Assembly: GCA_014960805.1 (NCBI GenBank)
Contig: CP063163.1
Span: forward strand, 1,257,584-1,321,583
Length of the DNA stretch: 64,000 bases
Source: Cytobacillus suaedae
Lineage (GTDB): Bacteria; Bacillota; Bacilli; Bacillales; Bacillaceae_L
Reading direction: 5' to 3'
Every line of letters begins with the position of its first letter. The stretch's first letter is position 1. The translations under genes and the position numbers were made by a program. Below, piece by piece: positions 35,095 to 43,660 of this stretch. Under the pieces are notes generated by a model. The model had not been told where the DNA came from and searched no databases. It saw nothing but the letters and a program-made list of their open reading frames with translations.

Positions 35095-35832
35095 TCACAT
35101 CGCTTCTTGTTTTGTTCGTATATACTTAGATAGTAGCATGAAAAGGATCATAAAGAATACCAAAACTCCTAAATTTATCCACTCGGGCATATCTCCTCGA
35201 ACAATCAACCAAGCGCCATTTCCAAAATTATAGGAAGGCATCCATTTGCCGATATTCTGCATGAGTTCAGGCATGATCTCAAGCGGCATCCACATTCCAC
35301 CTGTAATTGCTAATATCATATAAATAAGGTTGCTTACACCAGAAGCTGTTTCGACCTTTCGCATTAGTCCGATTAATGTTCCTAGTGCAAGGAATGGTGC
35401 TGCTCCTAGAACAATCCATAATCCACTCAAAATCCACTCCATTGGAGTTAGTGAGACTCCATTCATAAGAGCTCCTGCCGAAAAAATAACGCTAATGGAT
35501 AGAACATGAATAATGCTTTGACCAATCATTTGTGCGATAAAGTAAGTCGTTTCTGAAAGTGGCGTAACACGCAAAAAGGTATTCCAACCTTGTGCACGCT
35601 CTTGTACTAAGCGAATACCTAAAGTCATAATAGATGAACCCATTACACTAAATGTTGTCATAGACATTAAATAATGCGCTTGCCATAACTCTTGATCTGG
35701 TAAATTCGAATTAACGATATTGGTAAAAATGTAGTAAAATATAATAGGCATTACTAATGACCAAAACACATAATATTTGTTTCTTAACACACGAATAATT
35801 TCCACCTTACATTGCATTCTAAATGCTTTCAT
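35095..35832 (-). CDS. yvfS: ABC-2 type exporter permease, YvfS-like
   Basis: A 245-residue membrane protein with six helices and the ABC-2 signature region (ERAQGWNTFLRVTPLSETTYF). It forms the membrane part of an exporter with the ATPase encoded just upstream. AAGGAGG precedes the ATG. In this kind of operon the exporter is often induced by envelope stress or antibiotics sensed by the adjoining kinase. Confidence 0.87.
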   Translation of the reverse strand: MKAFRMQCKVEIIRVLRNKYYVFWSLVMPIIFYYIFTNIVNSNLPDQELWQAHYLMSMTTFSVMGSSIMTLGIRLVQERAQGWNTFLRVTPLSETTYFIAQMIGQSIIHVLSISVIFSAGALMNGVSLTPMEWILSGLWIVLGAAPFLALGTLIGLMRKVETASGVSNLIYMILAITGGMWMPLEIMPELMQNIGKWMPSYNFGNGAWLIVRGDMPEWINLGVLVFFMILFMLLSKYIRTKQEAM

Positions 35833-35835
35833 ACT

Positions 35836-36738
35836 TTAGTGAGCCTCCTTGTGAGCAGTAGTTAACTGTTCAAATGCTTCTTCTAGTTTGCCACGTTCAA
35901 CCTCAATTTCACGAGCACTAATGTTTTCTTTGAAGAGTAATGATAATACTTGATCTGTATTACTAGATTCAATGATGACACGGTTGTTTTTACGATAAAT
36001 ATCCGTAATGATTGGGTGTTTATATAGCTTTTCAAGTGATACAGAAGGGTCTACTATAAAGGACACAGATTTCCCAGTTATCTTTTCTTTGATGTTAGTA
36101 GGTGTACCGTCAGCAATAATGACGCCATCCTTAAACAATAAAATCCGCTCTGCAATATCATCTGCTTCTTGAAGGTAGTGAGTAGTGAAGACGATTGTTT
36201 TACCTTCTGCCGCAAGTTTCTTAACGGTTTGCCAAAAGGCTTTACGAGCAGTAATATCCATACCAACCGTTGGTTCATCAAAGATTATCAGCTCCGGATC
36301 ACCAGCCAAAGCTAAGGCAAAGCTTAATCTACGCTTTTGACCACCGGACAGTTTTTCTGCTTTTGTTTTGAGGTCTAGTTCAGTTAGACCTGTTAATACA
36401 AGAAGCTCTTGAAAGGGTAGTGGATGTTTATAATAGCTTTGAATAAGCTGAATTAATTCTTTAACGGTTAACCCCGGCATGACACTCACTTCTTGTAGCA
36501 TCGTCCCAAGTTTTTCCCGTACAGATTTTTCTTGGGGACGTTCATTAAATAAAAGAACTTCTCCAATCGATGGCTTTAATAGACCAAGTATCATCGAAAT
36601 GGTGGTGGTTTTTCCAGCACCATTTGGTCCAAGAATTGCCACAATCTCTCCTTTTTTTATTGAAAATGACACGTTGTTTACTGCTTTTTTATGATCAAAG
36701 ATCTTCGATACGTTTCTCACATTTACAATTTCGTTCAT
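35836..36738 (-). CDS. yvfR: ABC exporter ATP-binding protein, YvfR-like
   Basis: ATG at 36738 is the start: AGGAGG lies 11 bases upstream, whereas the GTG at 36750 overlaps it. The 300-residue ATPase has Walker [10 protein letters not shown], signature LSGGQKRR, Walker [13 protein letters not shown] and switch TTHY, followed by a ~80-residue C-terminal extension common in ABC-2 exporters. It is the first gene of the four-gene operon, and a palindrome-rich promoter region separates it from the divergent phosphotransferase. Confidence 0.9.
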   Translation of the reverse strand: MNEIVNVRNVSKIFDHKKAVNNVSFSIKKGEIVAILGPNGAGKTTTISMILGLLKPSIGEVLLFNERPQEKSVREKLGTMLQEVSVMPGLTVKELIQLIQSYYKHPLPFQELLVLTGLTELDLKTKAEKLSGGQKRRLSFALALAGDPELIIFDEPTVGMDITARKAFWQTVKKLAAEGKTIVFTTHYLQEADDIAERILLFKDGVIIADGTPTNIKEKITGKSVSFIVDPSVSLEKLYKHPIITDIYRKNNRVIIESSNTDQVLSLLFKENISAREIEVERGKLEEAFEQLTTAHKEAH

Positions 36739-36777
36739 TGTAACTTGCACCTCCTAGTTTCTGTTTTTAGTGTATAA

Positions 36778-36834
36778 TTTTGGTAGATGACACTGTAGTA
36801 TGAGGTGTCACCAAAATCATATGACACCTGTCAT
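36778..36834. promoter_or_regulatory. Divergent promoter region with three TGACAC palindromic sites
   Basis: TTTTGGT..ATGACAC (36778-36793) is the inverted partner of GGTGTCACCAAAA (36804-36816). ATGACA-CC-TGTCAT (36821-36834) is a second palindrome. TATAAT lies at 36773-36778 on +. The sites sit between yvfR-like and the phosphotransferase and could control both. The binding protein is unknown; the LuxR-type regulator of the operon is one candidate. Confidence 0.55.
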
Positions 36835-36859
36835 ATTTTTTAATTGGGGGAGTACTAAA

Positions 36860-37648
36860 ATGGAACCGATAAAAATTATTGAACTTCCTATAGAAATTAA
36901 GGGATTTGTTAGAGAGATAACGGAGATAACCTTTCCTAAACAGGGGTATACATCGGATGTAGGAATAATAGAAGCATTGAATGGTGAAAAGTTTGTTGTA
37001 AAAAGATCAAAGGGAGAGCAGTTTTGTAATTGGTTGAAGCGGGAGGCATTTGTACTTGAATGCCTAAAGGATACAAGTTTACCAGTTCCAAGGCTATTAA
37101 AGTTTGTTGAGGGAATTGATGAGTCATGGACCCTAACTCAGTTTATGGAAGGACAAACACTACGAAGCTATTTGTTGAATGAACAGATCGGAATCAAGCG
37201 ACAGGAAGCCATCTATCAATTTGGAAAAATTCTTAAAGAGATACACTCTACCCCTTGTCCTTCGAAGTTAAAGGGAGAAGGATTATGGCTAGATCAAATG
37301 CTAAAAACAGCAGAATATAACTTGCTTCATTATGAGACAGATGGGAACGAGGAGCTTTTAAAGAAGCTGATAGACGAAAAGCCAGGAATAGTAGAGCAAA
37401 CCTTGATCCATGGTGATTTTACGATTGATAATGTATTGGTGAATAATGGTCGGATTTCTGCAGTTATTGATTGGAGTGGGGGAGCTTTTGGTGATCCACG
37501 TTATGACGCTGCACTAGCGGTACGTCCAAAAACAAATGCATTCGAAATTGAGAGTGATAGAGTAGTATTTTTTGAAGGGTATGGGCAAAAGCCCATAACA
37601 GATGCTGAATATGAGTATTTTGAGCATGGGTTGTATAATTTCTTTTAG
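36860..37648 (+). CDS. APH-family phosphotransferase
   Basis: The start is ATG at 36860 behind GGGGGAG, not the in-frame ATG at 36800, which lies in the operator region. The 262-residue kinase-like protein has the APH core: nucleotide-binding lysine in KFVVKRSKGEQF, catalytic loop LIHGDFTIDNVLV and metal-binding AVIDWSGGAFGDPRYD. It may phosphorylate an aminoglycoside, a macrolide or a metabolite. The C-terminus is shorter than usual (APH ~280-300), ending right after an ALAVRPK...YEYFEHGLYNFF stretch. Its link to a divergent exporter suggests a shared resistance theme. Confidence 0.82.
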   Translation: MEPIKIIELPIEIKGFVREITEITFPKQGYTSDVGIIEALNGEKFVVKRSKGEQFCNWLKREAFVLECLKDTSLPVPRLLKFVEGIDESWTLTQFMEGQTLRSYLLNEQIGIKRQEAIYQFGKILKEIHSTPCPSKLKGEGLWLDQMLKTAEYNLLHYETDGNEELLKKLIDEKPGIVEQTLIHGDFTIDNVLVNNGRISAVIDWSGGAFGDPRYDAALAVRPKTNAFEIESDRVVFFEGYGQKPITDAEYEYFEHGLYNFF

Positions 37649-37690
37649 GGTAGAGAAGGTTTCTTGCTATGGCCGGTTGGTATTTTGGCT

Positions 37691-37803
37691 AAATATTCGC
37701 TAACATTGAGAAATACTCGTGTAAATAATGATTTATTCGCGTAACTAAACGTTTTTCTCGCTAAAGTTATCCATTTATTCGTCCAAAATTGTTACATATT
37801 CGC
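37691..37803 (-). repeat. Periodic array C: six RCGARWAWW units every 20-21 bp, minus strand
   Basis: Read on the minus strand, units begin at 37803, 37782, 37761, 37740, 37720 and 37700 (GCGAATATGT, ACGAATAAAT, GCGAGAAAAA, GCGAATAAAT, ACGAGTATTT, GCGAATATTT). Spacing is 21, 21, 21, 20 and 20. Motif, period and unit count equal arrays A and B. It fills the gap between two + strand genes. Confidence 0.85.
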
Positions 37804-37875
37804 TTAGCATTAAACTAGTGAGTATGTTGAATACACTTCAGTCATGATATGATAGAAAGAAAAGGAGAGGTCACC

Positions 37876-38325
37876 GTGAAGATACATAAACTACTATTAT
37901 TAATCACATTATTTACCCTCATCCTACCAGATCAATCATTAGCAACCAAATGGGCGTATCCGTTTGTTGTGTGGGAAGGGTATATATATGAAATAACAGA
38001 TGAGTATGTAACAGATGTAGATCTAGAAGTTGGAGAAGTAACAGCTTATTCCGATATGGAACAGCTTTCAGGTAATTTTTCAAATACATATAAAGTCGGA
38101 ACCAAGTATTACACGATAAAAGGTGAAAGTTCAGATGAAGTAATCGCAGTTGAGGAAGCTGATGGAAAATACGTAAAAGCGGTTAAAGTCGGTGAGTATA
38201 GTATAGCGAGTGGGTTCCAAGGGATGTTTAGTGGTCAAGTGGGAATGGTGCCGATTATTATTGTCGGGGGATTCATAGCGTTATTTATTTTTTATGAGCG
38301 GAAATTAAAGAGAATCAGAGATTAA
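37876..38325 (+). CDS. Secreted, C-terminally anchored protein of unknown function
   Basis: GTG at 37876 follows AAGGAGAGG by four bases and is preferred to ATG at 37849. The 149-residue protein has a signal peptide (LLLLITLFTLILPDQSLA), a ~80-residue extracellular beta-rich part (WEGYIYEITDEYV, KVGTKYYTIKG) and a C-terminal helix (VPIIIVGGFIALFIFYERK). It resembles small Bacillus envelope proteins of unknown role. A terminator follows. Confidence 0.7.
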   Translation: MKIHKLLLLITLFTLILPDQSLATKWAYPFVVWEGYIYEITDEYVTDVDLEVGEVTAYSDMEQLSGNFSNTYKVGTKYYTIKGESSDEVIAVEEADGKYVKAVKVGEYSIASGFQGMFSGQVGMVPIIIVGGFIALFIFYERKLKRIRD

Positions 38326-38328
38326 ATT

Positions 38329-38357
38329 AGGACCCGTAGAGAGGTCCTTTTTCTTTT
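38329..38357 (+). terminator. Terminator after the anchored protein gene
   Basis: AGGACC pairs with GGTCCT around an 8-base loop, followed by T-rich sequence. Confidence 0.85.
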
Positions 38358-38379
38358 TGAAATTTTTTTTTACAAAAAG

Positions 38380-38408
38380 TGAAATTATTAGAGTGCTAAA
38401 CTCGTTAT
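38380..38408 (+). promoter_or_regulatory. Possible ECF-type autoregulatory promoter
   Basis: TGAAAT (38380-38385) and CGTTAT (38403-38408) are 17 bp apart, resembling ECF promoters (TGAAAC, CGT). It lies 80 bp upstream of the sigma factor start. Confidence 0.35.
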
Positions 38409-38487
38409 ACAGGATGAAACAAACAAATGCACTCAGAATGAGAGCTACATAAACGAGACATGCGCATGATCGTTTAAGGAGGTAAAT

Positions 38488-39057
38488 ATGGAAGAAGAGA
38501 TTAAGTGGATCCAGGAAGTCTTAGCTGGAAACAAACAGGCGTACGCACACATTATTAACAAATACAAAAATCAATTATATGCCACCATTCTACGGATGAC
38601 GAAAAACCCACATGATGCCCAAGATTTAGTACAGGAGGCATTTGTTAAGGTATATCACCAGCTTGATAAATACGAAGGAAAAGGATCTTTCTCAAGTTGG
38701 ATTTACCGGGTAACCATTAATTATTGTATGGATGAGTTCAGGAAAAAAAGATACAAGATGAAGCAGGTTGATATCGATGAGGCAACTCTTTCGAATTCGA
38801 ATCACCCTGAAGTCATTTTTCTGAAAAAAGAGGAACATCGTCAACTTGAAAAGTTGATTCAAATGTTACCTGAAGATGAAAGAATGATTCTTCTATTACG
38901 TTATGTGAATGAATTAGGCTATCAAGAAATTAGTGAGTTAGTGGAGATACCACTTTCACATGTTCGTAATAAGCTTCACCGAGCTAAGAAAAAAATGAGA
39001 GATACGGTAAAAAACGAAGGAGGCTATTTTCATGATGAAATGTTGGGCAGCAGATAA
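38488..39057 (+). CDS. ECF RNA polymerase sigma factor
   Basis: A 189-residue group IV sigma factor. Region 2 (NKYKNQLYATILRMTKNPHD, DLVQEAFVKVYHQLDKYEGK, FSSWIYRVTINYCMDEFRKK) and region 4 (LPEDERMILLLRYVNELGYQ, VEIPLSHVRNKLHRAKKKM) are complete. AAGGAGG precedes the ATG. It overlaps the anti-sigma gene by 26 bases, the usual arrangement for coupled synthesis. ECF sigmas with DUF4179 anti-sigmas generally answer envelope stress; the specific signal is unknown. Confidence 0.93.
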   Translation: MEEEIKWIQEVLAGNKQAYAHIINKYKNQLYATILRMTKNPHDAQDLVQEAFVKVYHQLDKYEGKGSFSSWIYRVTINYCMDEFRKKRYKMKQVDIDEATLSNSNHPEVIFLKKEEHRQLEKLIQMLPEDERMILLLRYVNELGYQEISELVEIPLSHVRNKLHRAKKKMRDTVKNEGGYFHDEMLGSR

Positions 39058-40648
39058 GCTTTCTCAGTATGTAGATTATATGTTAGATGAAAAAGAGATG
39101 AATGAAATCGAGTCACATCTTATAAATTGTTCTAAGTGTAAAGAAATCGTAGAAGCTTACGAGAACGAAGCCAACTATTTAAAAGAAACATTGCAAACAC
39201 CGGAATTACCAGCAAATTTCACAGACCTTGTACTTGATGAACTAGAGCCGTATGAATCGAAAGTGATTCGTATAAATAGAAGTCCTTGGAAGCGTCTTAC
39301 TCTTGTAGCAGCAGGGCTTGTGTTAGTTGTAGGACTAAGCTCAACCTTGCATTCCGGATTTGCTGAGTGGCTGGGCGGTCTTTTTACAACAAACCAAGTT
39401 GATGAGGGCCTTAGAATCGCAGCTAATACTGGATTCGTCGAGCGGGTCGACCAACAGGTAACAGATCAGGGTCTCACGTTAAAAGTCGAGGATGTTATTG
39501 CTGATACTTCTCGCATTGCATTATCATACCAGGTGCTAGATGAAAATGGGAAACCACAAGATGCTTATTTAAATCTGGGGCTTGCTGAAATTTACGCAAA
39601 GGATCATAACGGTAAACGTTTGGATAATGTAGGTATGGGGTGGTCACAAGGTAGTGATTATGGCTTAATCGAAATCTCTTTAAGAGACAAGCATGATTTA
39701 GAAAAGTTCACTTTAACTTTAGTGATTACTAAGCTTAAAGGAGTGAAGGGAAACTGGGTATTAGAGTTTCCAGTCGATTTAACAGGAAGTCTTAAAGCTA
39801 CTCAAACCAGTCCATTAAATGATGCAACAACAAGTGCGCATGGTGTGAAGATTGAGATGAAGGAAGCAAGATTTGCTCCATCCGCAACCAAGATTGTATA
39901 TGAAACATCGTTTACGAAAGAAGAACTAGCTCTAATTAAGAAAGAGATTAATGAATTTGAAAAGAAATTCGGTAAAGATGCGGTAAAGCGAATACGAAGA
40001 CAATATGATACGAGTATTCAGTATCGTATTGAAGATGTAAATAAAAAGACAATTGCTACTCATAATACATTTGCAGAACATCAAGGTCATACGAGTGATT
40101 ATGGATTTATTCAATCAACCGGACAGAATAAGTTTTATATGGGACATATGAAGTGGATTGATTCAATGGTTCCACAAAAAGTTGAAGCTGATTTACGTTT
40201 TATCGCAGAAGGAGTAATTAAGACGGTGCCAGCGGATTTTTCAATAAAGATTAAACCAAAGGATATTGCTAAAAATCCAGTGTCGTTTGAATATGAAGGA
40301 AATTATGTGAAAATCCATAAGGCTGAAAAGCACAATGAGTATTCATTAGAGAAGTCAATCACTCCAATTAATAAAGAAACGACGTTTAAAATTGAGATGG
40401 AGGGTGGAAAAGAAAAGTTTGCCTCTGACCCTGGTGTTTGGGTATTAGTGGACAATGATGGAAAAGTGTACCAAACCTCAATGAGTAGCTCTATACTAGA
40501 TGATAAAGATGAGTTTGGGCGTTATAAGACAACACTAGAACTGACTGCCATTGATATGGAGGAAATTCCAGAAGAACTTACACTTCATTTAGTATCTGTA
40601 ACTCGTTATGAGAAGATGACTGAACAATGGGAAGTGCCACTTAACTAA
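39032..40648 (+). CDS. Anti-sigma factor with zinc-finger and DUF4179 domain
   Basis: A 538-residue type I membrane protein. The cytoplasmic N-terminus carries a zf-HC2 anti-sigma motif (H-x3-C-x2-C in SHLINCSKCKE). One membrane helix lies at ~88-108 (LTLVAAGLVLVVGLSS). The ~430-residue extracellular part begins with DUF4179 and probably continues with DUF5643-like beta domains. AAGGAGG lies eight bases before ATG at 39032. It should hold the overlapping-gene sigma factor at the membrane until a signal triggers release. Confidence 0.9.
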   Translation: MMKCWAADKLSQYVDYMLDEKEMNEIESHLINCSKCKEIVEAYENEANYLKETLQTPELPANFTDLVLDELEPYESKVIRINRSPWKRLTLVAAGLVLVVGLSSTLHSGFAEWLGGLFTTNQVDEGLRIAANTGFVERVDQQVTDQGLTLKVEDVIADTSRIALSYQVLDENGKPQDAYLNLGLAEIYAKDHNGKRLDNVGMGWSQGSDYGLIEISLRDKHDLEKFTLTLVITKLKGVKGNWVLEFPVDLTGSLKATQTSPLNDATTSAHGVKIEMKEARFAPSATKIVYETSFTKEELALIKKEINEFEKKFGKDAVKRIRRQYDTSIQYRIEDVNKKTIATHNTFAEHQGHTSDYGFIQSTGQNKFYMGHMKWIDSMVPQKVEADLRFIAEGVIKTVPADFSIKIKPKDIAKNPVSFEYEGNYVKIHKAEKHNEYSLEKSITPINKETTFKIEMEGGKEKFASDPGVWVLVDNDGKVYQTSMSSSILDDKDEFGRYKTTLELTAIDMEEIPEELTLHLVSVTRYEKMTEQWEVPLN

Positions 40649-40660
40649 AAGCTGATTTTA

Positions 40661-40698
40661 GAAGCCATTCTAGAATAATTTATCTAGGATGGTTTTTC
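40661..40698 (+). terminator. Terminator of the sigma/anti-sigma operon
   Basis: CCAT and CTAGA pair with TCTAG and ATGG, with one bulged base, followed by T5. Confidence 0.8.
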
Positions 40699-40725
40699 TG
40701 TAGGACACAGTGTTCAAGCATTGCA

Positions 40726-41010
40726 TTACGAATACTCAATAATTGATACGATAACTATAAGGGAAAAAATCACAAGTAATATTGCAATCATCCAATGCTT
40801 TTTAACATTATCTTCTTTTCTTAATAACAAATAGTTAAATTGTAAAAATACAACCATGCTTAATAATGCGCTTGCAAAGGTTTCAAATGAGAATACATGA
40901 AACGATTCTCCCCAACTAAATAGAGTCCAAAAATATAGAAAAGAATAAAAAGAAAACACTCCAATAAACAAATTTCCTATATAAAAGGACACTCTTTTAA
41001 CTGTATACAA
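40726..41010 (-). CDS. Small membrane protein of unknown function
   Basis: A 94-residue protein with three hydrophobic segments (~9-30, ~42-62 and ~72-91) and short charged loops. The start is TTG with AGGAGGGG five bases upstream. It follows the germination operon terminator, so it is probably expressed on its own. No family recognised. Confidence 0.6.
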   Translation of the reverse strand: MYTVKRVSFYIGNLFIGVFSFYSFLYFWTLFSWGESFHVFSFETFASALLSMVVFLQFNYLLLRKEDNVKKHWMIAILLVIFSLIVIVSIIEYS

Positions 41011-41141
41011 GAAATCCCCTCCTACTTTTGCTTATTCCCTAAGTAAAATAGGACAAACCCTTTCAAAAAAGATTGGAGCTATAACTCGTGTACTCTTAGG
41101 AACGAATGAGGCAAGGAAAAGAAGCAGAGCCTTTCTAAAAA

Positions 41142-41187
41142 AAGAGGCTGTCCAAAAAGGCATGAAAATTACCTTTTTGGACAGCCC
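41142..41187 (-). terminator. Terminator of the germination operon
   Basis: On the minus strand GGCTGTCCAAAAAGG pairs with CCTTTTTGGACAGCC around a short loop, followed by TCTTTTTTT. It lies after the small fourth gene. Confidence 0.9.
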
Positions 41188-41227
41188 TGAAACTAGAAAT
41201 TAGTTGGCACAATTAACCTAAAGTGTT

Positions 41228-41371
41228 TTAATCATTTCTGTTTTTCCACACAGGAGTACCTGCTTTTTGAACCGAAGATGTTACCTGGTAAATAATCAGT
41301 GGTATTAACGAACTTGAAGCGGCATACATAAGGGTTGATAGAGTGATTCTATCTTGTATAAATTCCCACAT
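41228..41371 (-). CDS. Small fourth gene of the gerA-type operon, D-subunit-like
   Basis: ATG at 41371 lies two bases after the gerC stop, with GAAAGAGAG eight bases upstream inside gerC. The product has 47 residues with one hydrophobic helix (STLMYAASSSLIPLIIYQV) flanked by an acidic-aromatic start (MWEFIQDRI) and a basic tail (WKNRND). Several gerA-type operons have a small membrane D subunit (for example gerKD) that modulates receptor function; those usually have two helices. This is therefore a candidate short D subunit. The spacing and shared terminator support it. Confidence 0.65.
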   Translation of the reverse strand: MWEFIQDRITLSTLMYAASSSLIPLIIYQVTSSVQKAGTPVWKNRND

Positions 41372-41373
41372 AA

Positions 41374-42564
41374 TCAAAACTCTCTTTCATTTGATTTCAA
41401 TAAAGTGCCTGGTTGATTCATGTTAACCTCTACGATCGTGTTTATCTTAACTTTTGAAAAGAGTTCTTTTCCCTCTTCCCAATCTTCTTTGACATGATCC
41501 CACACGTTAGGATGATTTTGTTTTAAACGTGACCCTAATTCAATGACATCTGTTTTATACTCATTTTGCAATTTATTTATGGTAAGATTCATATATCTCT
41601 CAATTTCATCTGCGGCTTCCTTTTCAATCTGAGACATCATTTCCGAATCATACTCTTCATTTAATGTGTTAAAAGCTTCTGCTATATTTCCTTCAGATTC
41701 AACTGTAATAGTAAATTCAATCTCATTTTCATTACTAACATGGGCAACTACTTTTGTCTTATTCTTTTTTATATCAAAGATGATTTGCCCATTACGATAA
41801 TCAAATTCCAAAACGCCACCTTGTATTTCACCTGTCAGAAAGTTTAACCCCATTGTTTCATCTTCATTTAAAAATCCGACAAATGTGTTTGTATTTCCTT
41901 TTATCACGGCATTACCAGCAATTTTCACTTCATTTTCCTTCTTTAATATTCGTTGAACAGTAAAGCTTTCATCTTTTAATAAATGGGCATTTATATCCCC
42001 AATACGAGATACAGGAAGCATCCTTGCATTTTTAAAGTTATTGATAGAAATAGAATCAATATATAAGGCGGGCAATCTTTCATTTTTGGGCTCCACTCTT
42101 AAAACATCCTCTGCTTTTCCTTCAGAAATCATGACTTTCATTCCACGACGCATTTCATGATAACGAAGAAAGTGATCTAGTATGGAGGAAAAATATTTAG
42201 TACGCCCTAGTTCTTCTGAGATGATGATAAGTGCGTTATGCTCATAAAAAGGTGTACGACTTGTCATTGCAGATGTTTCTCGAATGATTCCAAACATACT
42301 TTTTCCTGTTGATGTTATGTTTAAATAAGCATCACCTGAAGCACCACCACCACCAAGATTGCTACTGCCTCCTGCTAATGCACCTGGAACAACAAGTTGT
42401 TGGGTTAAAATAAAGCTATTTTCGTTTTCCTCGTCGACTTTTTCAGGTAAGTCAATTCCAACTCCAATAACAAAACCACGTTCTTCAATTTCTACTCGAT
42501 CCCAGCAACCTGTTAATGTGAGCAAAAGTAAGAGAACAGGTATACATTTATATCTATGCCTCAC
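41374..42564 (-). CDS. gerC: Germination receptor C subunit (Ger(x)C lipoprotein)
   Basis: A 396-residue lipoprotein with signal and lipobox LLLLLTLTGC. Ger(x)C features: WDRVEIEERGFVIGVGID after the Cys and a long three-domain body ending in a helical NKLQNEYKTDVIELGSRLKQ. It is anchored to the outer face of the spore inner membrane and needed for assembly of the nutrient receptor. It starts with GTG and overlaps gerB by 11 bases. Which paralogue group (A, B or K) it belongs to cannot be decided. Confidence 0.92.
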   Translation of the reverse strand: MRHRYKCIPVLLLLLTLTGCWDRVEIEERGFVIGVGIDLPEKVDEENENSFILTQQLVVPGALAGGSSNLGGGGASGDAYLNITSTGKSMFGIIRETSAMTSRTPFYEHNALIIISEELGRTKYFSSILDHFLRYHEMRRGMKVMISEGKAEDVLRVEPKNERLPALYIDSISINNFKNARMLPVSRIGDINAHLLKDESFTVQRILKKENEVKIAGNAVIKGNTNTFVGFLNEDETMGLNFLTGEIQGGVLEFDYRNGQIIFDIKKNKTKVVAHVSNENEIEFTITVESEGNIAEAFNTLNEEYDSEMMSQIEKEAADEIERYMNLTINKLQNEYKTDVIELGSRLKQNHPNVWDHVKEDWEEGKELFSKVKINTIVEVNMNQPGTLLKSNEREF

Positions 42565-43660
42565 TTTTTATCCCCCTTACCTTGGAAACAATGAAGAGAA
42601 TAGAAGTAATACCTACGCCATAGAGAATACCAGAATATCCAAGCCACACTCCAAGTAGCTCCAACTCAAAAACAGATTTTGGAAACATTGCAATAATGTA
42701 GATGATAGGTGACAACATGAGAACCCATGTTAATCTTTTGGTTTTTTTGAAAATGGATTGTAAAGCATTGATTGCACAATCAAATGCTAAAGTTGCCGTA
42801 GTAAATATAGTCATAATCCAAATTGTGAAAAATATTGATTCGAACCTTTCAAAAAATTCACCAGGTACCTCCACTTCTTTAGCTACTTCAATTGTAGGAT
42901 AAATAATATTCCTTGTTACCTCAACGGAGAATACACCGATTGCAAAAAAGTAAATGACTAAGTAAATCAGAAAAGGCACTGACATCCCTAGTACGGTTGC
43001 TAAAGGTGAATACGTTGTATCTTTAACTAGAGCAGTATAGAAGAAAATAACAATATAACCTACGAAAGCTAAACTGGAAAAATAGCTTCCAGTAATTAAA
43101 TCACTAAAATTTGTTGTTAATATTGGCTTAACATTTTCTAATTCAATAAAACCAATGTTAAAGAATTGGACAGCTAATACAATGAACATAATGATAGGAA
43201 AAAACATTAGGTTTAGCCGTATTAATGCTACACGCGACCCAGCTACTGCATAATTAACAACTAACAGAAATATAAGTGAAATCACTTCTAAAGGGGTTTC
43301 ATTAAACATGTATAAACGAGCGATTGACGCAAGTGAACGTGTTTCAAATGAAACAGTAAATAAGAAACTTAACCCTAACAATAGTGTTAAAAGGGTGCCA
43401 ATTGGTTTCCCGAGCAAATCTGATGTATATTCTCTAAAGGTTTTTCGTGGAAACTTTGAAACCACTTTTGATGTAAGCCAGCCAAAAAATCCAAAGAATA
43501 AACCGGCCATTAGAATGGAAAATATTCCATCAACACCGTTTGTCACGCTTGCCACTTTTCGAGGTATAGATAAAATGGACACACCCATCATCATTGAGGC
43601 TACTATAAAAAAGAGCTCTTTATTTGAGATGTCTTGATCTCCATATTCGAAGCTTTTCAA
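42554..43660 (-). CDS. gerB: Germination receptor B subunit (GerB-type permease)
   Basis: A 368-residue protein of the GerB family of the APC superfamily with about ten helices (ISNKELFFIVASMMMGVSIL at the start). The B subunit is the likely nutrient-binding part and, with A, forms the ion-conducting receptor in the spore inner membrane. The TTG start overlaps the gerA stop by four bases, with GGAGGAG upstream. Confidence 0.92.
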   Translation of the reverse strand: MKSFEYGDQDISNKELFFIVASMMMGVSILSIPRKVASVTNGVDGIFSILMAGLFFGFFGWLTSKVVSKFPRKTFREYTSDLLGKPIGTLLTLLLGLSFLFTVSFETRSLASIARLYMFNETPLEVISLIFLLVVNYAVAGSRVALIRLNLMFFPIIMFIVLAVQFFNIGFIELENVKPILTTNFSDLITGSYFSSLAFVGYIVIFFYTALVKDTTYSPLATVLGMSVPFLIYLVIYFFAIGVFSVEVTRNIIYPTIEVAKEVEVPGEFFERFESIFFTIWIMTIFTTATLAFDCAINALQSIFKKTKRLTWVLMLSPIIYIIAMFPKSVFELELLGVWLGYSGILYGVGITSILFIVSKVRGIKSEA

